NCBI GenBank assembly: GCA_021372615.1
Contig: JAJFUB010000019.1
Coordinates: 62,001 to 126,000 of the forward strand
Direction: 5' to 3'
Source: a bacterium
Lineage (GTDB): Bacteria; Armatimonadota; Zipacnadia; Zipacnadales; UBA11051
Length of the DNA: 64,000 nucleotides
Shown: positions 17,070-25,974 of the stretch, one piece after another
Numbering within the stretch: position 1 is the first letter of the stretch
Layout of the letters: the number at the start of each line of letters is the position of its first letter
Translations under genes and position numbers: made by a program
Notes under the pieces: generated by a model
Databases searched by the model: none
What the model was told of the DNA's origin: nothing
Seen by the model: the letters and a program-made list of their open reading frames with translations, nothing else

Positions 17070-18200
17070 ATGAAGATCACAGACGTGAAGGCGCTGGCAG
17101 TCAAGGGGCGGCACTGGCCGCGCTTCCCGATGGTGTTCGTCGAGGTCTACACCGACGAGGGCATCGTGGGGGTAGGGGAGGCGCTGGCTTTCCAGGCCAC
17201 CGGGGTGATGGAGTCGGTCGTGCAGATCGGTGGTTGGCTGCGGGACGAGAACCCGCTGCAGATCGAGCGCCTGTGGGAGCGGTGCTTCCGGCGCGGGGCA
17301 GGCATGGCGGCGCTCAGCGGCATCGAGATCGCCCTGTGGGACATCCTGGGACAGGTGGCCGGGCTGCCCATCTACCAGTTGCTCGGTGGCGCGTGCCATG
17401 GCCGGGTGCGCGTGTACGCCGACGGGTTCTTCCGCGGCGCGGACCCGACCCCGGAGGCCTATGGCGACAAGGCCGAAGCGGCCGTCGCCACCGGCCTGAC
17501 GGCGCTCAAGCTGGACATTGACGACTTCCTGTACCTGGGCGAGCGCCCAGCGCTCATCCGCTGCCACGGCGCCGACCTGGGCCGGCACATCACCAACGCC
17601 GAGATCCGCCAGGTCGCCGCCAGCGTCGCGGCCATCCGCGAGCGCCTCGGCCCGGATGTGGACCTCGCCCTGGACTGCCACTGGGCTTTCGATGTCCCCT
17701 CGGCCCTGCGGCTGGGGCGGGCGCTGGAGCCGTACGGGCTGATGTGGCTCGAAGACCCCACGCCCTCGGCCAGCGCCCCGGCGCTGGCGAAGCTGGCGAG
17801 CGAGCTACCCGTGCCGCTGTGCCTGGGCGAGGCGCTCGCGACGCGCTTTGAGTTCCGCGAGATACTGGAACGCGGCGCCGCCCATATCATCATGCCCGAT
17901 GTCGCCAGCAGCGGCGGCCTCCTGGAGATGAAGAAGATCGCCGCCCTGGCCGACACGTACTATGTGCCGATGGCGCCGCACGACATGGTGGGGCCGGTGG
18001 CCACCGCCGCCTCGGTGCAGCTCTGCCTCACCATCCCCAACCTGCTCATCATGGAGCACCAACTGACCGACGTGCCGTGGCGGCATGAGCTGACCGACGA
18101 GCCGCTGCTGGTGCAGGACGGCCACTATGCCGTGCCCACCCGCCCGGGGCTGGGCCTGAAGCTCAACCACGACGCCGTGCGCAAGTACCGGGCCGAGTAG
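17070..18200 (+). CDS. Enolase-superfamily (mandelate racemase/galactonate dehydratase-like) enzyme
   Basis: 376 residues from ATG at 17070; the open frame extends upstream through the family B repeat, so the later start is chosen (AAAGG lies about ten bases before it). The barrel carries the metal and catalytic signature of the mandelate racemase group: K147 in ALKLDID, D202 and H204 in LALDCHW, E228 in MWLEDPTP, E254 in CLGEALATR, D277 in IIMPDVASSGG and H304 in MAPHD. The D-H-E-E set plus the late histidine is what sugar-acid dehydratases such as galactonate dehydratase use. It would remove water from an aldonate to give a 2-keto-3-deoxy acid. The next gene, 22 bases on, is an aldehyde dehydrogenase. 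Confidence 0.92.
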   Translation: MKITDVKALAVKGRHWPRFPMVFVEVYTDEGIVGVGEALAFQATGVMESVVQIGGWLRDENPLQIERLWERCFRRGAGMAALSGIEIALWDILGQVAGLPIYQLLGGACHGRVRVYADGFFRGADPTPEAYGDKAEAAVATGLTALKLDIDDFLYLGERPALIRCHGADLGRHITNAEIRQVAASVAAIRERLGPDVDLALDCHWAFDVPSALRLGRALEPYGLMWLEDPTPSASAPALAKLASELPVPLCLGEALATRFEFREILERGAAHIIMPDVASSGGLLEMKKIAALADTYYVPMAPHDMVGPVATAASVQLCLTIPNLLIMEHQLTDVPWRHELTDEPLLVQDGHYAVPTRPGLGLKLNHDAVRKYRAE

Positions 18201-18222
18201 TCTGTTCCGTGGAGGAAGACCT

Positions 18223-19653
18223 ATGCCGAACGATGTCGTAGCACTGCTGATCAACGGTGAGCGCGTGACCACCGGCCGCACCTTCGCGGTCGTGGACCCC
18301 GCCACCGAAGAGACCATCGCGCAGGTGGCCAACGCCGGCGTGGCCACCATGCAGGCAGCCCTTGCCGCCGCACAGGGGGCCTTTGCCTCCTGGGCGCAGG
18401 CTCCGCACGCCGAGCGCAAGGCCGCCGTCCTGCGCCTCACCGACCTGCTTGAGCGCGAGCGGGAGCGCCTGGCCGGCCTGCTGGTGCGCGAGGCCGGCAA
18501 GACCTGCGACGTCGCCTCGTACGAGGTGACCTGTCTGATCGGGTCGCTGCGGTACTTCATCGAGGAAGCCGAGCGCCTGCGGCAGGATGTGATACCCGAC
18601 CCGACTGGCCGCTTCCTGCACTACACGCTGCGCCAACCGCTGGGTGTCGTCGTGGGCTTCCTGGCGTGGAACTACCCGCTGCTGAACCTGGGCTACAAGC
18701 TGGGCCCCGTGCTGGCCTCCGGCTGCACGGCGGTCATCAAGCCCTCGCAGCACACGCCGCTGGCGACGCTGGCGGTCGGGGAGTTGCTGGCCGAGGCGGG
18801 CGTGCCGGCGGGCGTCGTCAATGTCGTGGCGTGCGATGACCGAGCCACGGGCGATGCGCTGCTGCAGAGCCCGGTCCCCTCGCTCATCACGATGATCGGC
18901 TCGACGGCCTCGGGCGTGAAGCTCATGAACACGGCGGCCACGACCATCAAGCACTTCTCGCTCGAGCTGGGCGGGAATGCCCCGGCGCTGGTCTACCCGG
19001 ACGCCGACCTGGCCGACGCGGCGGTGCGGATCGTGAACCTGAAGTTCAGCAACACCGGGCAGGTCTGCGTGGCCCCCAACCGGGCGTTGGTGCATGAGGC
19101 GGTGTACGAGGAGTTCCTGAAGCTGGCGGCAGAGCGCGCCGCGCAGTTCACGCTCGGCAGCGGCAAGAGCGACCGCCCGCTGATGGGACCGCTGATGACC
19201 CCGGGGGCGCGCGACCACATGCTGGCGCTCGTGCAGGAGGCCGTGGCCGAGGGCGCACAGATCGTGTGCGGCGGTCGGCGTCCCGAGCAGCCCGCGCGCG
19301 GGTACTATGTGGAGCCGACGATCCTGCGCGATGTCCGCATGGACATGAAGATCGCCAACCAGGAGATCTTCGGCCCGATCCTGCCGGTCATTCGCACCAC
19401 CGACGCCGACGACATGGTGGCGATGGGCAACGCCACAACCTACGGCCTGGCCGCCTATGTCTTCACCCAAGACCTGAGTACGGCGCTGCGCGCGGCCGAG
19501 GGCCTGCAAGCAGGAAGCATCTGCATCAACGAGCCGCACTTCGGGGTGCACCTGCCCCACAGCGGCCTCAAGCAAAGCGGCGTGGGGCTGGACCGCTCGA
19601 CCTACAGCCTCGAAGAGTATCTCACCCTCAAGCGGGTGAGCATTCGCAAATAG
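18223..19653 (+). CDS. NAD(P)-dependent aldehyde dehydrogenase
   Basis: 476 residues, ATG at 18223 after GGAGGAAG. Catalytic cysteine C282 in FSNTGQVCVAPNR, general base E248 in SLELGGNAP, oxyanion asparagine N150 in FLAWNYPLLN, and the cofactor strand VIKPSQHTPL are all in place, as is the late EIFGPILPV block. Members oxidise glycolaldehyde, lactaldehyde, succinate semialdehyde or 2-oxoglutarate semialdehyde. In this setting, after an isomerase, a kinase and a sugar-acid dehydratase, lactaldehyde or a keto-acid semialdehyde is most likely, but that is inference. It is soluble and cytoplasmic. Confidence 0.95.
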   Translation: MPNDVVALLINGERVTTGRTFAVVDPATEETIAQVANAGVATMQAALAAAQGAFASWAQAPHAERKAAVLRLTDLLERERERLAGLLVREAGKTCDVASYEVTCLIGSLRYFIEEAERLRQDVIPDPTGRFLHYTLRQPLGVVVGFLAWNYPLLNLGYKLGPVLASGCTAVIKPSQHTPLATLAVGELLAEAGVPAGVVNVVACDDRATGDALLQSPVPSLITMIGSTASGVKLMNTAATTIKHFSLELGGNAPALVYPDADLADAAVRIVNLKFSNTGQVCVAPNRALVHEAVYEEFLKLAAERAAQFTLGSGKSDRPLMGPLMTPGARDHMLALVQEAVAEGAQIVCGGRRPEQPARGYYVEPTILRDVRMDMKIANQEIFGPILPVIRTTDADDMVAMGNATTYGLAAYVFTQDLSTALRAAEGLQAGSICINEPHFGVHLPHSGLKQSGVGLDRSTYSLEEYLTLKRVSIRK

Positions 19654-19713
19654 GCGCGCCTGCGGCGCGTGACAGCCGCCGGGGCAGATGGCGGCAATCT
19701 GAGGAGCACTGAC

Positions 19714-20712
19714 ATGAGCAAGATCGGTTTTGGCGTCGTGGGTTGTGGCCGCATCAGCGAGAGTCATTTGGCAGGTCTGGCAAAGCTGCCCGACGCGCAG
19801 TTCGTGTGCGGGGCCGACGTGAACCTCGACTCCGCCCGCGAGAAGGCCGAGAAGTACGGCGCCGCCAAGTGGGTGGCCGACTACCATGAGATGCTCGCTC
19901 TGCCGGAAGTGGACGCCGTCATCGTGTGCGTGCCCACGTTCCTGCACGCCGAGGTGGTCTGCGCGGCGGCCGCGGCGGGCAAGCACGTGCTGTGCGAGAA
20001 GCCCATCGCCCTGAAGATGGAGGACGCCGTGCGGATGACGGAGGCCTGCGCGACCGCCGATGTGCGCTTCATGATCGGCTTCGTGCGGCACTACTCCACC
20101 GAGTGGCTCAAGCTGCGGGAGATCATTGCCAGCGGTCGCATCGGGCGGCCCGTACTGTGGCGCAACACCTCGGCCATCCGCGTGCCCTTCCTGCGCTGGT
20201 TCGTGGACGGCGAGAAGGGCGGCGGCCCGTTCATTGACGGCCTCGTGCATGACTACGACTTTGCCCGCTCGATCTTCGGCGAGGCGGAATGGGCGATGGG
20301 CAGCCTGATGACCTTCAGCGAGCACTCCACCGCCCTGGACACCGGCAGCGCCGTCATCCACTTCCGCTCGGGCGATGAGCTGGTGCGCAGTTGGTCGTGG
20401 GGCATGCCGGGGCCGAGCTGCACCTCCGCTCCGTGGCACGATGTCATCGGTCCGGGAGGCGCCCTGCGCTTCCCGAAGGGTAACGAGGGCGCCAACCTGT
20501 TCGTGGTCAACCCCGACAACAGCGAGGAAGCCGTACCCTTCGAGCCCAGTGGCGGCCAGGACTGGTTCGACCAGCAGATCGCGCACTTCGTCCAATGCGT
20601 GCAGGACGGGACCGAGCCGCTGGCAGGCGGCGAGCGCGGGCAGAAGGCGCTGGCGATCGCACTGGCGGTGCTCGAGGCCGGCCGCACGCACCAGACGGTG
20701 GCGATTCCCTGA
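19714..20712 (+). CDS. Gfo/Idh/MocA-family oxidoreductase (first of four)
   Basis: 332 residues from ATG at 19714, which follows GAGGAG; an ATG at 19669 is also in frame but lacks a site and adds a low-complexity leader. Rossmann motif GVVGCGRISESH near the start, followed by AVIVCVPTFLHAEV and the diagnostic HVLCEKPIAL with the catalytic lysine. The C-terminal beta-sheet domain contains GGGPFIDGLVHDYDFARSIFG, with the Asp/His usual at the active site. The family oxidises or reduces cyclitols and pyranoses with NAD(P). It is separated from the aldehyde dehydrogenase by 60 bases and probably shares its transcript. Confidence 0.94.
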   Translation: MSKIGFGVVGCGRISESHLAGLAKLPDAQFVCGADVNLDSAREKAEKYGAAKWVADYHEMLALPEVDAVIVCVPTFLHAEVVCAAAAAGKHVLCEKPIALKMEDAVRMTEACATADVRFMIGFVRHYSTEWLKLREIIASGRIGRPVLWRNTSAIRVPFLRWFVDGEKGGGPFIDGLVHDYDFARSIFGEAEWAMGSLMTFSEHSTALDTGSAVIHFRSGDELVRSWSWGMPGPSCTSAPWHDVIGPGGALRFPKGNEGANLFVVNPDNSEEAVPFEPSGGQDWFDQQIAHFVQCVQDGTEPLAGGERGQKALAIALAVLEAGRTHQTVAIP

Positions 20713-20730
20713 CGCATCAGAGTTGAGCCG

Positions 20731-20764
20731 CCCTACAGCGCCCGACAGGAGTGTCGGGCGTACC
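20731..20764. repeat. Single REP-like hairpin, family B, with a family A/C-like GTAG remnant
   Basis: Stem CGCCCGACA / TGTCGGGCG with loop GGAG, followed by TACC, as at 16968. Just to its left, 20731-20738 reads CCCTACAG, the reverse complement of the CTGTAGGG that heads the family A and C elements. This looks like a hybrid of two repeat families. Confidence 0.7.
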
Positions 20765-20782
20765 CCCCACAGGACGACTGAG

Positions 20783-21658
20783 GTGAGTGCAGGTTTGCAG
20801 TTCGCGAATGCTTCTGCCGAGTTATACGTGCCCGATGGCGTCGCCGAGGAGATGGCGCTGTCGCGCGTGACGCATCTGGCGATTGCCGCCCATCAGGACG
20901 ACATCGAGATCATGGCCTACCACGGCATCGCCGCGTGCTTCGGCAACCCGGCGCGCTGGTTCGCCGGGGTGGTCGTGAGCAACGGGGCGGGCTGCCCGCG
21001 CACCGGCGACTACGCGGCCCTGACCGAGGACGAGATGCTCGCCATACGCCGCCGGGAGCAGAAGACGGCGGCCTTCGTGGGCGAGTATGCGGCGGTGGCG
21101 CTGCTGGACTACCCGCCTCTGGAGAACCGCAATCCCGACAACCCCGCGCCCACGCACGACCTGCGCGCGCTGCTGGCCGCCACGCGCCCGCAGGTCGTCT
21201 ACACGCACAACCTCGCCGACAAGCATGACGCACACGTGGCGGTCGTGCTGCGGACGCTGGCGGCCCTGCGGTCGCTGGCGCCCGAGGACCGCCCGGCGCT
21301 GCTGCTGGGCTGTGAAGTGTGGCGCGACCTGGACTGGCTGGCCGACGCGGACCAGACGCTGCTGGATGTGAGCGCGCACGAGAACCTGGCGACGGCGCTA
21401 CTGGGGCTGTATGACTCGCAGATTGACGGGGGCAAGCGCTACGACCTGGCGGCGCTGGGGCGGCGACGGGCGCACGCGACGTACAACGCCCCGCTGGAGA
21501 CCGACGCGACCTCGCAGCTCTCCCTGGCGATGGACCTCACGCCCCTGATGCACGACGCGGACTGCGACCCCGGCGAGTTCGTGGACGAGCACATCGCGCG
21601 GTTCGCCGAGGATGTCCGGGCGCGGCTGGGGCGCGTCCGGCCGCGCTACCGGCTGTAG
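20783..21658 (+). CDS. PIG-L family N-acetylglucosaminyl deacetylase-like protein
   Basis: 291 residues from GTG at 20783, eight bases after AGGA; the open frame begins much earlier inside the neighbouring oxidoreductase gene. The zinc motif of PIG-L/LmbE proteins is present as AIAAHQDDIEI (H37, D39, D40) with the second half THNLADKHDAHVAV (H142, H148, H151). These enzymes remove acetyl groups from GlcNAc derivatives or other acylated sugars. Only 23 bases separate it from a glucosamine-6-phosphate-deaminase-like gene, so the pair would deacetylate and then deaminate an amino sugar. It has no signal peptide. Confidence 0.9.
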   Translation: MSAGLQFANASAELYVPDGVAEEMALSRVTHLAIAAHQDDIEIMAYHGIAACFGNPARWFAGVVVSNGAGCPRTGDYAALTEDEMLAIRRREQKTAAFVGEYAAVALLDYPPLENRNPDNPAPTHDLRALLAATRPQVVYTHNLADKHDAHVAVVLRTLAALRSLAPEDRPALLLGCEVWRDLDWLADADQTLLDVSAHENLATALLGLYDSQIDGGKRYDLAALGRRRAHATYNAPLETDATSQLSLAMDLTPLMHDADCDPGEFVDEHIARFAEDVRARLGRVRPRYRL

Positions 21659-21681
21659 GCCCAAGAAGGAAGGCACTCTCC

Positions 21682-22578
21682 ATGGCGTTCGAGTTTGACC
21701 TCGCCCGCTTCATCCCGTTTCGCGACCAGGAGGCCTGTGCGCGGGTGCGCGCGATTCGGCGCGAGGACCTGACCCGCCACCCGAACCCCGACTTCCACGT
21801 CCGCATCATCGAGGACACGGACGACTTCTTCCTGGCCTTCGCGCTGGACCTCGTGCGGCGCATCCAGACTGCCGCGGCCGAAGGGCGCCGCTTCGTCGCG
21901 ATCCTGCCGTGTGGCCCCCTGGCCCAGTACGACAAGGCCGCGGCCATCATCAACGAGCTGCGCCTCTCGCTGGCGCATGTCCACACCTTCAACATGGACG
22001 AGTTCGCCGACCAGGACGGACGCTCGGCGCCGGGCGATTGGCCGGGCTCCTTCCAGTACGCCATGTGGCAGCGCTTCTTCTCGCGGATTGACGAGGACCT
22101 GCGCCCACCCGCCGCACAGATCCACTTTCCCTCCTCCGCCAACATCGCCGACTACGGGCAGCAGATCGCCGACCTGGGCGGGGCGGAGGTGTGCTACGGC
22201 GGCATCGGTTGGTGCGGGCACGTGGCCTTCTGGGAAGCGCACCTGGGCAGCGAGTTCGCCACGCTGGAGGAGTTCTGCCAGGCCCGCGGGCGCGTGGTGG
22301 AGCTGCACCCGATGACGATCATGCAGGCGGCGCTGCACCACGGCGGCGACTGGTCGGTCGTGCCGCCGCAGGCCGTGACCATCGGCCCGGCGGAGATCCT
22401 GGCCTGCCAGCGGCGCTCGTTCTGGCTGAACGTGAACCTGGCCGGGGTAAGTTGGCAGCGGTTCATTGGGCGCCTGGTCGCCTTTGGCCCGGTCACCCCG
22501 TGGGTACCCGGCAGCCTCCTGCAACTGGCCCCCACCGACTACACGCTCATCGGCGCCGTGGCCGACAACCTGGAGTAG
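21682..22578 (+). CDS. Glucosamine-6-phosphate deaminase-like protein with altered active site
   Basis: 298 residues, ATG at 21682 after AAGGAAGG. NagB-type fold: NMDEFAD (D106, equivalent of the deaminase catalytic Asp72) and YGGIGWCGHVAFWE. In NagB this second motif reads GGxGxDGHIAFNE; here the Asp is C178, while H180 and E185 are kept. The chain is somewhat longer than NagB (about 266 residues). The known reaction is conversion of glucosamine-6-phosphate to fructose-6-phosphate and ammonia. The substitution suggests either a different isomerase/lactonase-like chemistry or a different amino sugar. It follows the PIG-L gene directly. Confidence 0.85.
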   Translation: MAFEFDLARFIPFRDQEACARVRAIRREDLTRHPNPDFHVRIIEDTDDFFLAFALDLVRRIQTAAAEGRRFVAILPCGPLAQYDKAAAIINELRLSLAHVHTFNMDEFADQDGRSAPGDWPGSFQYAMWQRFFSRIDEDLRPPAAQIHFPSSANIADYGQQIADLGGAEVCYGGIGWCGHVAFWEAHLGSEFATLEEFCQARGRVVELHPMTIMQAALHHGGDWSVVPPQAVTIGPAEILACQRRSFWLNVNLAGVSWQRFIGRLVAFGPVTPWVPGSLLQLAPTDYTLIGAVADNLE

Positions 22579-22609
22579 CCCCCGACGCTTCGGCGAGAGG
22601 AGATCCCCC

Positions 22610-23800
22610 GTGGCCGACCCGTCCTTCCTGACACCCAATGACTTCACCGGCTCGGATGTCGAGCGCATCAACCAGGCGCTGGCCGCCGCCGCCGGCACCG
22701 GCCGGCGCGTCGTCATCCCGCGCTGCAACCGCGCTGCCGACGGCGACCGCGACGTGTGGCTGCTCGACTCGGCCATCCTCATTCCCGGTGACAGCACGCT
22801 CGAGCTGGACAACTGCCACCTGAAGCTGTCCGACCGCTGTCGCGACAACATGATTCGCAGCGCCAACTGCGGGCTGGGTGTGGCCGACATCCAGCCCCTG
22901 CGCGGCCTCCACATCATCGGGAGGGGGAACGTGCTGCTGGAGGGCGCCGATCACCCGCGCGCCACCGGTGACAGCGGCAAGACACTGGGGGAGCGGACCT
23001 ATGGCACCGACGCCGGCGTAGACGGGGAGAGCCAGACCGGCGACTGGCGCAACATCGGCATCCTGATGGCCTATGTCGAGGACTTCAGCGTCGAGCATCT
23101 CGCGATGCAGGACTCGCACTGCTGGGCGATCTCGCTGGAACGCTGCGCGCACGGGACGCTGCGCGACCTGAGCTTCACCTCCAGCGGCGTGAAGACGATT
23201 GACGGCGTGGAGCAGACGATTCTGAACCAGGACGGTGTGGACTTGCGGATGGGGTGCCACGACCTCCTCATCGAGAACATCAGCGGCTACAGCGGGGACG
23301 ACCTGATCGCCCTGACGGGCATTCCGCGCGCCGACAGCGTCGCCGGGAGCCTGGGGTCCACCATGGTCAGTTCGCTGTGCCCCCGGGGCGAGGGCGCCGA
23401 CGACATCCGGCACGTCATCATCCGCAATGTGCAGGGCTACTGCCGGGGTGGGCATCACATCGTGCGGCTGCTGAACACCCCCGGCGTGCGGATGTATGAC
23501 ATCGTGCTCGACGGCCTGGTGGACACCTCACCGGCCGGGACGCGGTGCAAGGCCGCCGTGAAGATCGGGGATCACCACTACGGGGGCGGCATGGCGCCGC
23601 TGGGCGACACCAGCCGGATCATCGTCAGCAACGTCATCAGCCGCTCGGAGCACACGATCATGATCGGCGGGTCGCTGTGCGACTCGGTCCTCAGCAACAT
23701 CATCCGGCACGACCTCCCCGGCGAGGCCGTCACGCTGGTGGCGGGCCCCGAGTCCATCCGCGACGTCACCTGCGCCAACATCCGGGTCGTGGGCGACTGA
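22610..23800 (+). CDS. Right-handed beta-helix glycosidase or lyase (pectate-lyase-like fold)
   Basis: 396 residues from GTG at 22610, seven bases after GAGAGGAG; the open frame upstream overlaps the previous gene. An early pectin-lyase-fold start (NDFTGSDVERINQALAAA) is followed by coils such as RGLHIIGRGNVLLEG, FSVEHLAMQDSHCW, LLIENISGYSGDDLIAL, HVIIRNVQGYCRGG and YDIVLDGLVDTS. The SGDDLIAL Asp pair and the later GGHHI block resemble the acidic and histidine sites of GH28 polygalacturonases. There is no signal peptide, so it would act inside the cell on oligosaccharides. Substrate not determined. Confidence 0.85.
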   Translation: MADPSFLTPNDFTGSDVERINQALAAAAGTGRRVVIPRCNRAADGDRDVWLLDSAILIPGDSTLELDNCHLKLSDRCRDNMIRSANCGLGVADIQPLRGLHIIGRGNVLLEGADHPRATGDSGKTLGERTYGTDAGVDGESQTGDWRNIGILMAYVEDFSVEHLAMQDSHCWAISLERCAHGTLRDLSFTSSGVKTIDGVEQTILNQDGVDLRMGCHDLLIENISGYSGDDLIALTGIPRADSVAGSLGSTMVSSLCPRGEGADDIRHVIIRNVQGYCRGGHHIVRLLNTPGVRMYDIVLDGLVDTSPAGTRCKAAVKIGDHHYGGGMAPLGDTSRIIVSNVISRSEHTIMIGGSLCDSVLSNIIRHDLPGEAVTLVAGPESIRDVTCANIRVVGD

Positions 23801-23818
23801 CAAGCTCGTTGCCACCGC

Positions 23819-23844
23819 GCGCGGGCGAGGCGGCCCGCGCTACT
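23819..23844. repeat. Single REP-like hairpin, family A
   Basis: Stem GCGCGGGC / GCCCGCGC with a six-base loop, followed by TACT, i.e. a GTAG head on the other strand. It corresponds to the second half of the paired family A unit. It lies in the gap between the beta-helix gene and the isomerase. Confidence 0.7.
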
Positions 23845-23922
23845 GAGAGCGAGCGGTCTTCCTCCGGGACAGCACACTGACCGGAGCCGCGGCACAGGCC
23901 GCACAACTACGGAGGGTTACAG

Positions 23923-24837
23923 ATGAAGATCGGAGCGAGTACCTACAGCCTGCGGACAGCCATCCAGGCGGGCGATCTGGACATGTGGGGCGTGTTCGAC
24001 TGGCTGGCCGGGAACGACGCCGCCCACATCGAGATTGTGCCGCTGGTCAACCTCGGCTTCACGGTCACGCCGGACGTGGCCGAGGCCATCGCGGCGAAAG
24101 CCGCGGCCGTGGGACTGGAGGTCTCCTGCTACACCTTCGGGGCCAGCTTCATAGACAAAGCCACCGACGAGTACGAGGCGGAGTTGGCGCGCGTGCGGGG
24201 CGAGATTGACAACGCCGCGCGGATGGGCACGAAGCTCGTGCGGCACGATGTCGCCTCCCGCCCCGCCGATCAGGCCACCGACGAGCGCTTCGAGCAGGAC
24301 GTACCCGTGCTCGTCGAGGCCATCCGGCAGCTCGCCGACTACGCCACGCGGTATGGCATCACCACGATGATCGAGAACCACGGGTTCTACGTCCAGGGGG
24401 CGCGGCGGGTGCTGCGGCTGCAGCGCGAGGTGGCGCGGGACAACTTCCGCCTGCTCGTGGACACCGGCAACTTCTACCCGGTGGAGTTCGACAACACGCT
24501 GCACGCCATCGCCCAGTGCGCGCCCTGCGCGGCCATGGCGCACATCAAGGACCACCTCATCCGCACCTCGGCGCCTGAGTCGCTCGACAACTGGCGCGAG
24601 CGCGGCCGGGGCATCTACACCCAGGCGACCATCGCCGGCGACGGCGACATCGGCATCCCCCAGGCCATCAAGTCCCTTCAGGACGCCGGCTATGACGGCT
24701 TCCTGTCGCTGGAGTACGAGGGGCCGGACGAGGCGCGCTACGCCAACCGGAAGGGCCTGGACAACCTGCGGCGCATCCTGGGCCAGCGCCCTGCGGAGGG
24801 TGGCGCGAGCGGCAATCGTGACAGACGACGACAGTAG
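23923..24837 (+). CDS. Sugar phosphate isomerase/epimerase (xylose-isomerase-like TIM barrel)
   Basis: 304 residues, ATG at 23923 seven bases after GGAGGG. TIM barrel of the AP-endonuclease-2 family: KIGASTYSLRTAI, HIEIVPLVNLG, TKLVRHDVAS, ITTMIENHGFYVQG (metal Glu), LLVDTGNFYP, MAHIKDHLIR and FLSLEYEGPDE. The Glu-Asp-His-Glu metal set is recognisable (E in MIENH, D in VDTGN, H in AHIKD, E in LEYEG). Such enzymes interconvert keto-sugars or 3-keto-glycosides, and in these loci they commonly partner with Gfo/Idh proteins. The last codons (NRDRRRQ then TAG) run into a family A repeat that supplies the stop, so the original C-terminus may have been altered. Confidence 0.92.
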   Translation: MKIGASTYSLRTAIQAGDLDMWGVFDWLAGNDAAHIEIVPLVNLGFTVTPDVAEAIAAKAAAVGLEVSCYTFGASFIDKATDEYEAELARVRGEIDNAARMGTKLVRHDVASRPADQATDERFEQDVPVLVEAIRQLADYATRYGITTMIENHGFYVQGARRVLRLQREVARDNFRLLVDTGNFYPVEFDNTLHAIAQCAPCAAMAHIKDHLIRTSAPESLDNWRERGRGIYTQATIAGDGDIGIPQAIKSLQDAGYDGFLSLEYEGPDEARYANRKGLDNLRRILGQRPAEGGASGNRDRRRQ

Positions 24838-24893
24838 CGCGGGCGGCCTCGCCCGCGCGGCGGGGACCGGGCAGGCGAGGCCGCCTGCCCTAC
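24834..24893. repeat. REP/BIME-like element, family A, overlapping a stop codon
   Basis: GTAG-headed hairpin (GCGCGGGCG / CGCCCGCGC) followed by the inverted partner hairpin (GGGCAGGCG / CGCCTGCCC) ending CTAC. The TAG of the head at 24835-24837 is the stop codon of the isomerase gene. Confidence 0.85.
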
Positions 24894-24950
24894 GGGGAAG
24901 GCGCGGCGTACGTCCGCGCGCGGATCAGACCAACAAGGGAGCATCAGGCA

Positions 24951-25967
24951 ATGAGCGAGAGCACCATTCGGGTTGGCCTCATCGGCTGTGGCATGATCAC
25001 CCAGCGCAGTCACGCACCGCGCCTGGCGGAGGTCCCGGGCGTGACGATCACGGCTGTGTGCGACCTGGACACCGAGCGCGCGACGAAGGCGCGCGATGAG
25101 CACGCCCCCGCAGCGGCCCTGTTCACAGACTATCAGGAGCTGCTGGCCTCGGGGCTCGTGGACGCCGTGACCGTCGCGACTCCGGTCGCGCTGCACTGCC
25201 CGATGACGCTGGCAGCGCTGCAGGCGGACTGCCACGTGCTGTGCGAGAAGCCGATGGGGATGTCGCAGGTGGAGACGGCGCAGATGGTAGCGGCGTCGCG
25301 GGCGGCGGGGAAGGTGCTGCAGATCAACCTGTCGCGCCGCTACGACCCGTTCTACCAGACGGTCGCCCGACTGCTGGCCGAGGGCGCCATCGGCGAGGTG
25401 TGGCACATGCGCGCCATCCGCGTCCACACTTCCGCGCCCGACAAGGGCTGGTCACCGGGGGCGACGTGGTTCGTCACCCGGAGCCAGGGCGGGGGCATCG
25501 TGGGCGACATCGGCGTGCATGTCGGCGACACGATGCAGTGGTACTGCGGCGCAGTGGCCAGCGTCTCAGCCCAGACCGACAGCCGCCGGGAGGACATAGA
25601 CGTGGTGGACAACGCTACGGCCCTGTTCCGCTTCCACAACGGCGCCACGGGCGTGCTGGAGCTGAGCTGGACCAGCCCGACCAACCACATGAGCTTCGAG
25701 ATCTTCGGCAGCGAGGGGATACTGTCGGCCGGGGCGCCCGGCGAGGGCCTCCAGATCCGCGGCCGCGACGGGAAGACGACCACGGTGCCGCCGGCGGACC
25801 TCAACCCGGCCGGCCCCAACAGCTTCCAGTGCTTCGCCGACGCCATCGCCGGTGTGGCGCCCACGCCGGTGCCCGGCGAGACCGGGCACGCCATCCAACT
25901 CGTGCTGGACGCCATCCTCGCCTCAGGCGAACAGGGCGGCGCGCCGGTGACGATCGCGGGGGCGTGA
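24951..25967 (+). CDS. Gfo/Idh/MocA-family oxidoreductase (second of four)
   Basis: 338 residues, ATG at 24951 with AGGGAG upstream. Rossmann motif VGLIGCGMITQRSH, then AVTVATPVALHC and HVLCEKPMGM with the EKP lysine. In the C-terminal domain, GGGIVGDIGVHVGDTMQWYCG carries the Asp and His expected at the active site, followed by a sheet with TGVLELSWTSP. The family works on pyranoses or inositols with bound NAD(P). Next to the isomerase, it may form a 3-keto-sugar oxidation/epimerisation pair (inference from other loci of this type). Confidence 0.94.
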   Translation: MSESTIRVGLIGCGMITQRSHAPRLAEVPGVTITAVCDLDTERATKARDEHAPAAALFTDYQELLASGLVDAVTVATPVALHCPMTLAALQADCHVLCEKPMGMSQVETAQMVAASRAAGKVLQINLSRRYDPFYQTVARLLAEGAIGEVWHMRAIRVHTSAPDKGWSPGATWFVTRSQGGGIVGDIGVHVGDTMQWYCGAVASVSAQTDSRREDIDVVDNATALFRFHNGATGVLELSWTSPTNHMSFEIFGSEGILSAGAPGEGLQIRGRDGKTTTVPPADLNPAGPNSFQCFADAIAGVAPTPVPGETGHAIQLVLDAILASGEQGGAPVTIAGA

Positions 25968-25974
25968 CGCGCCG

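Noticed and set aside
18163-20691. An 842-codon open frame on the minus strand
   Set aside because: It mirrors the aldehyde dehydrogenase and oxidoreductase genes, both fully supported by motifs, and shows no domain of its own.
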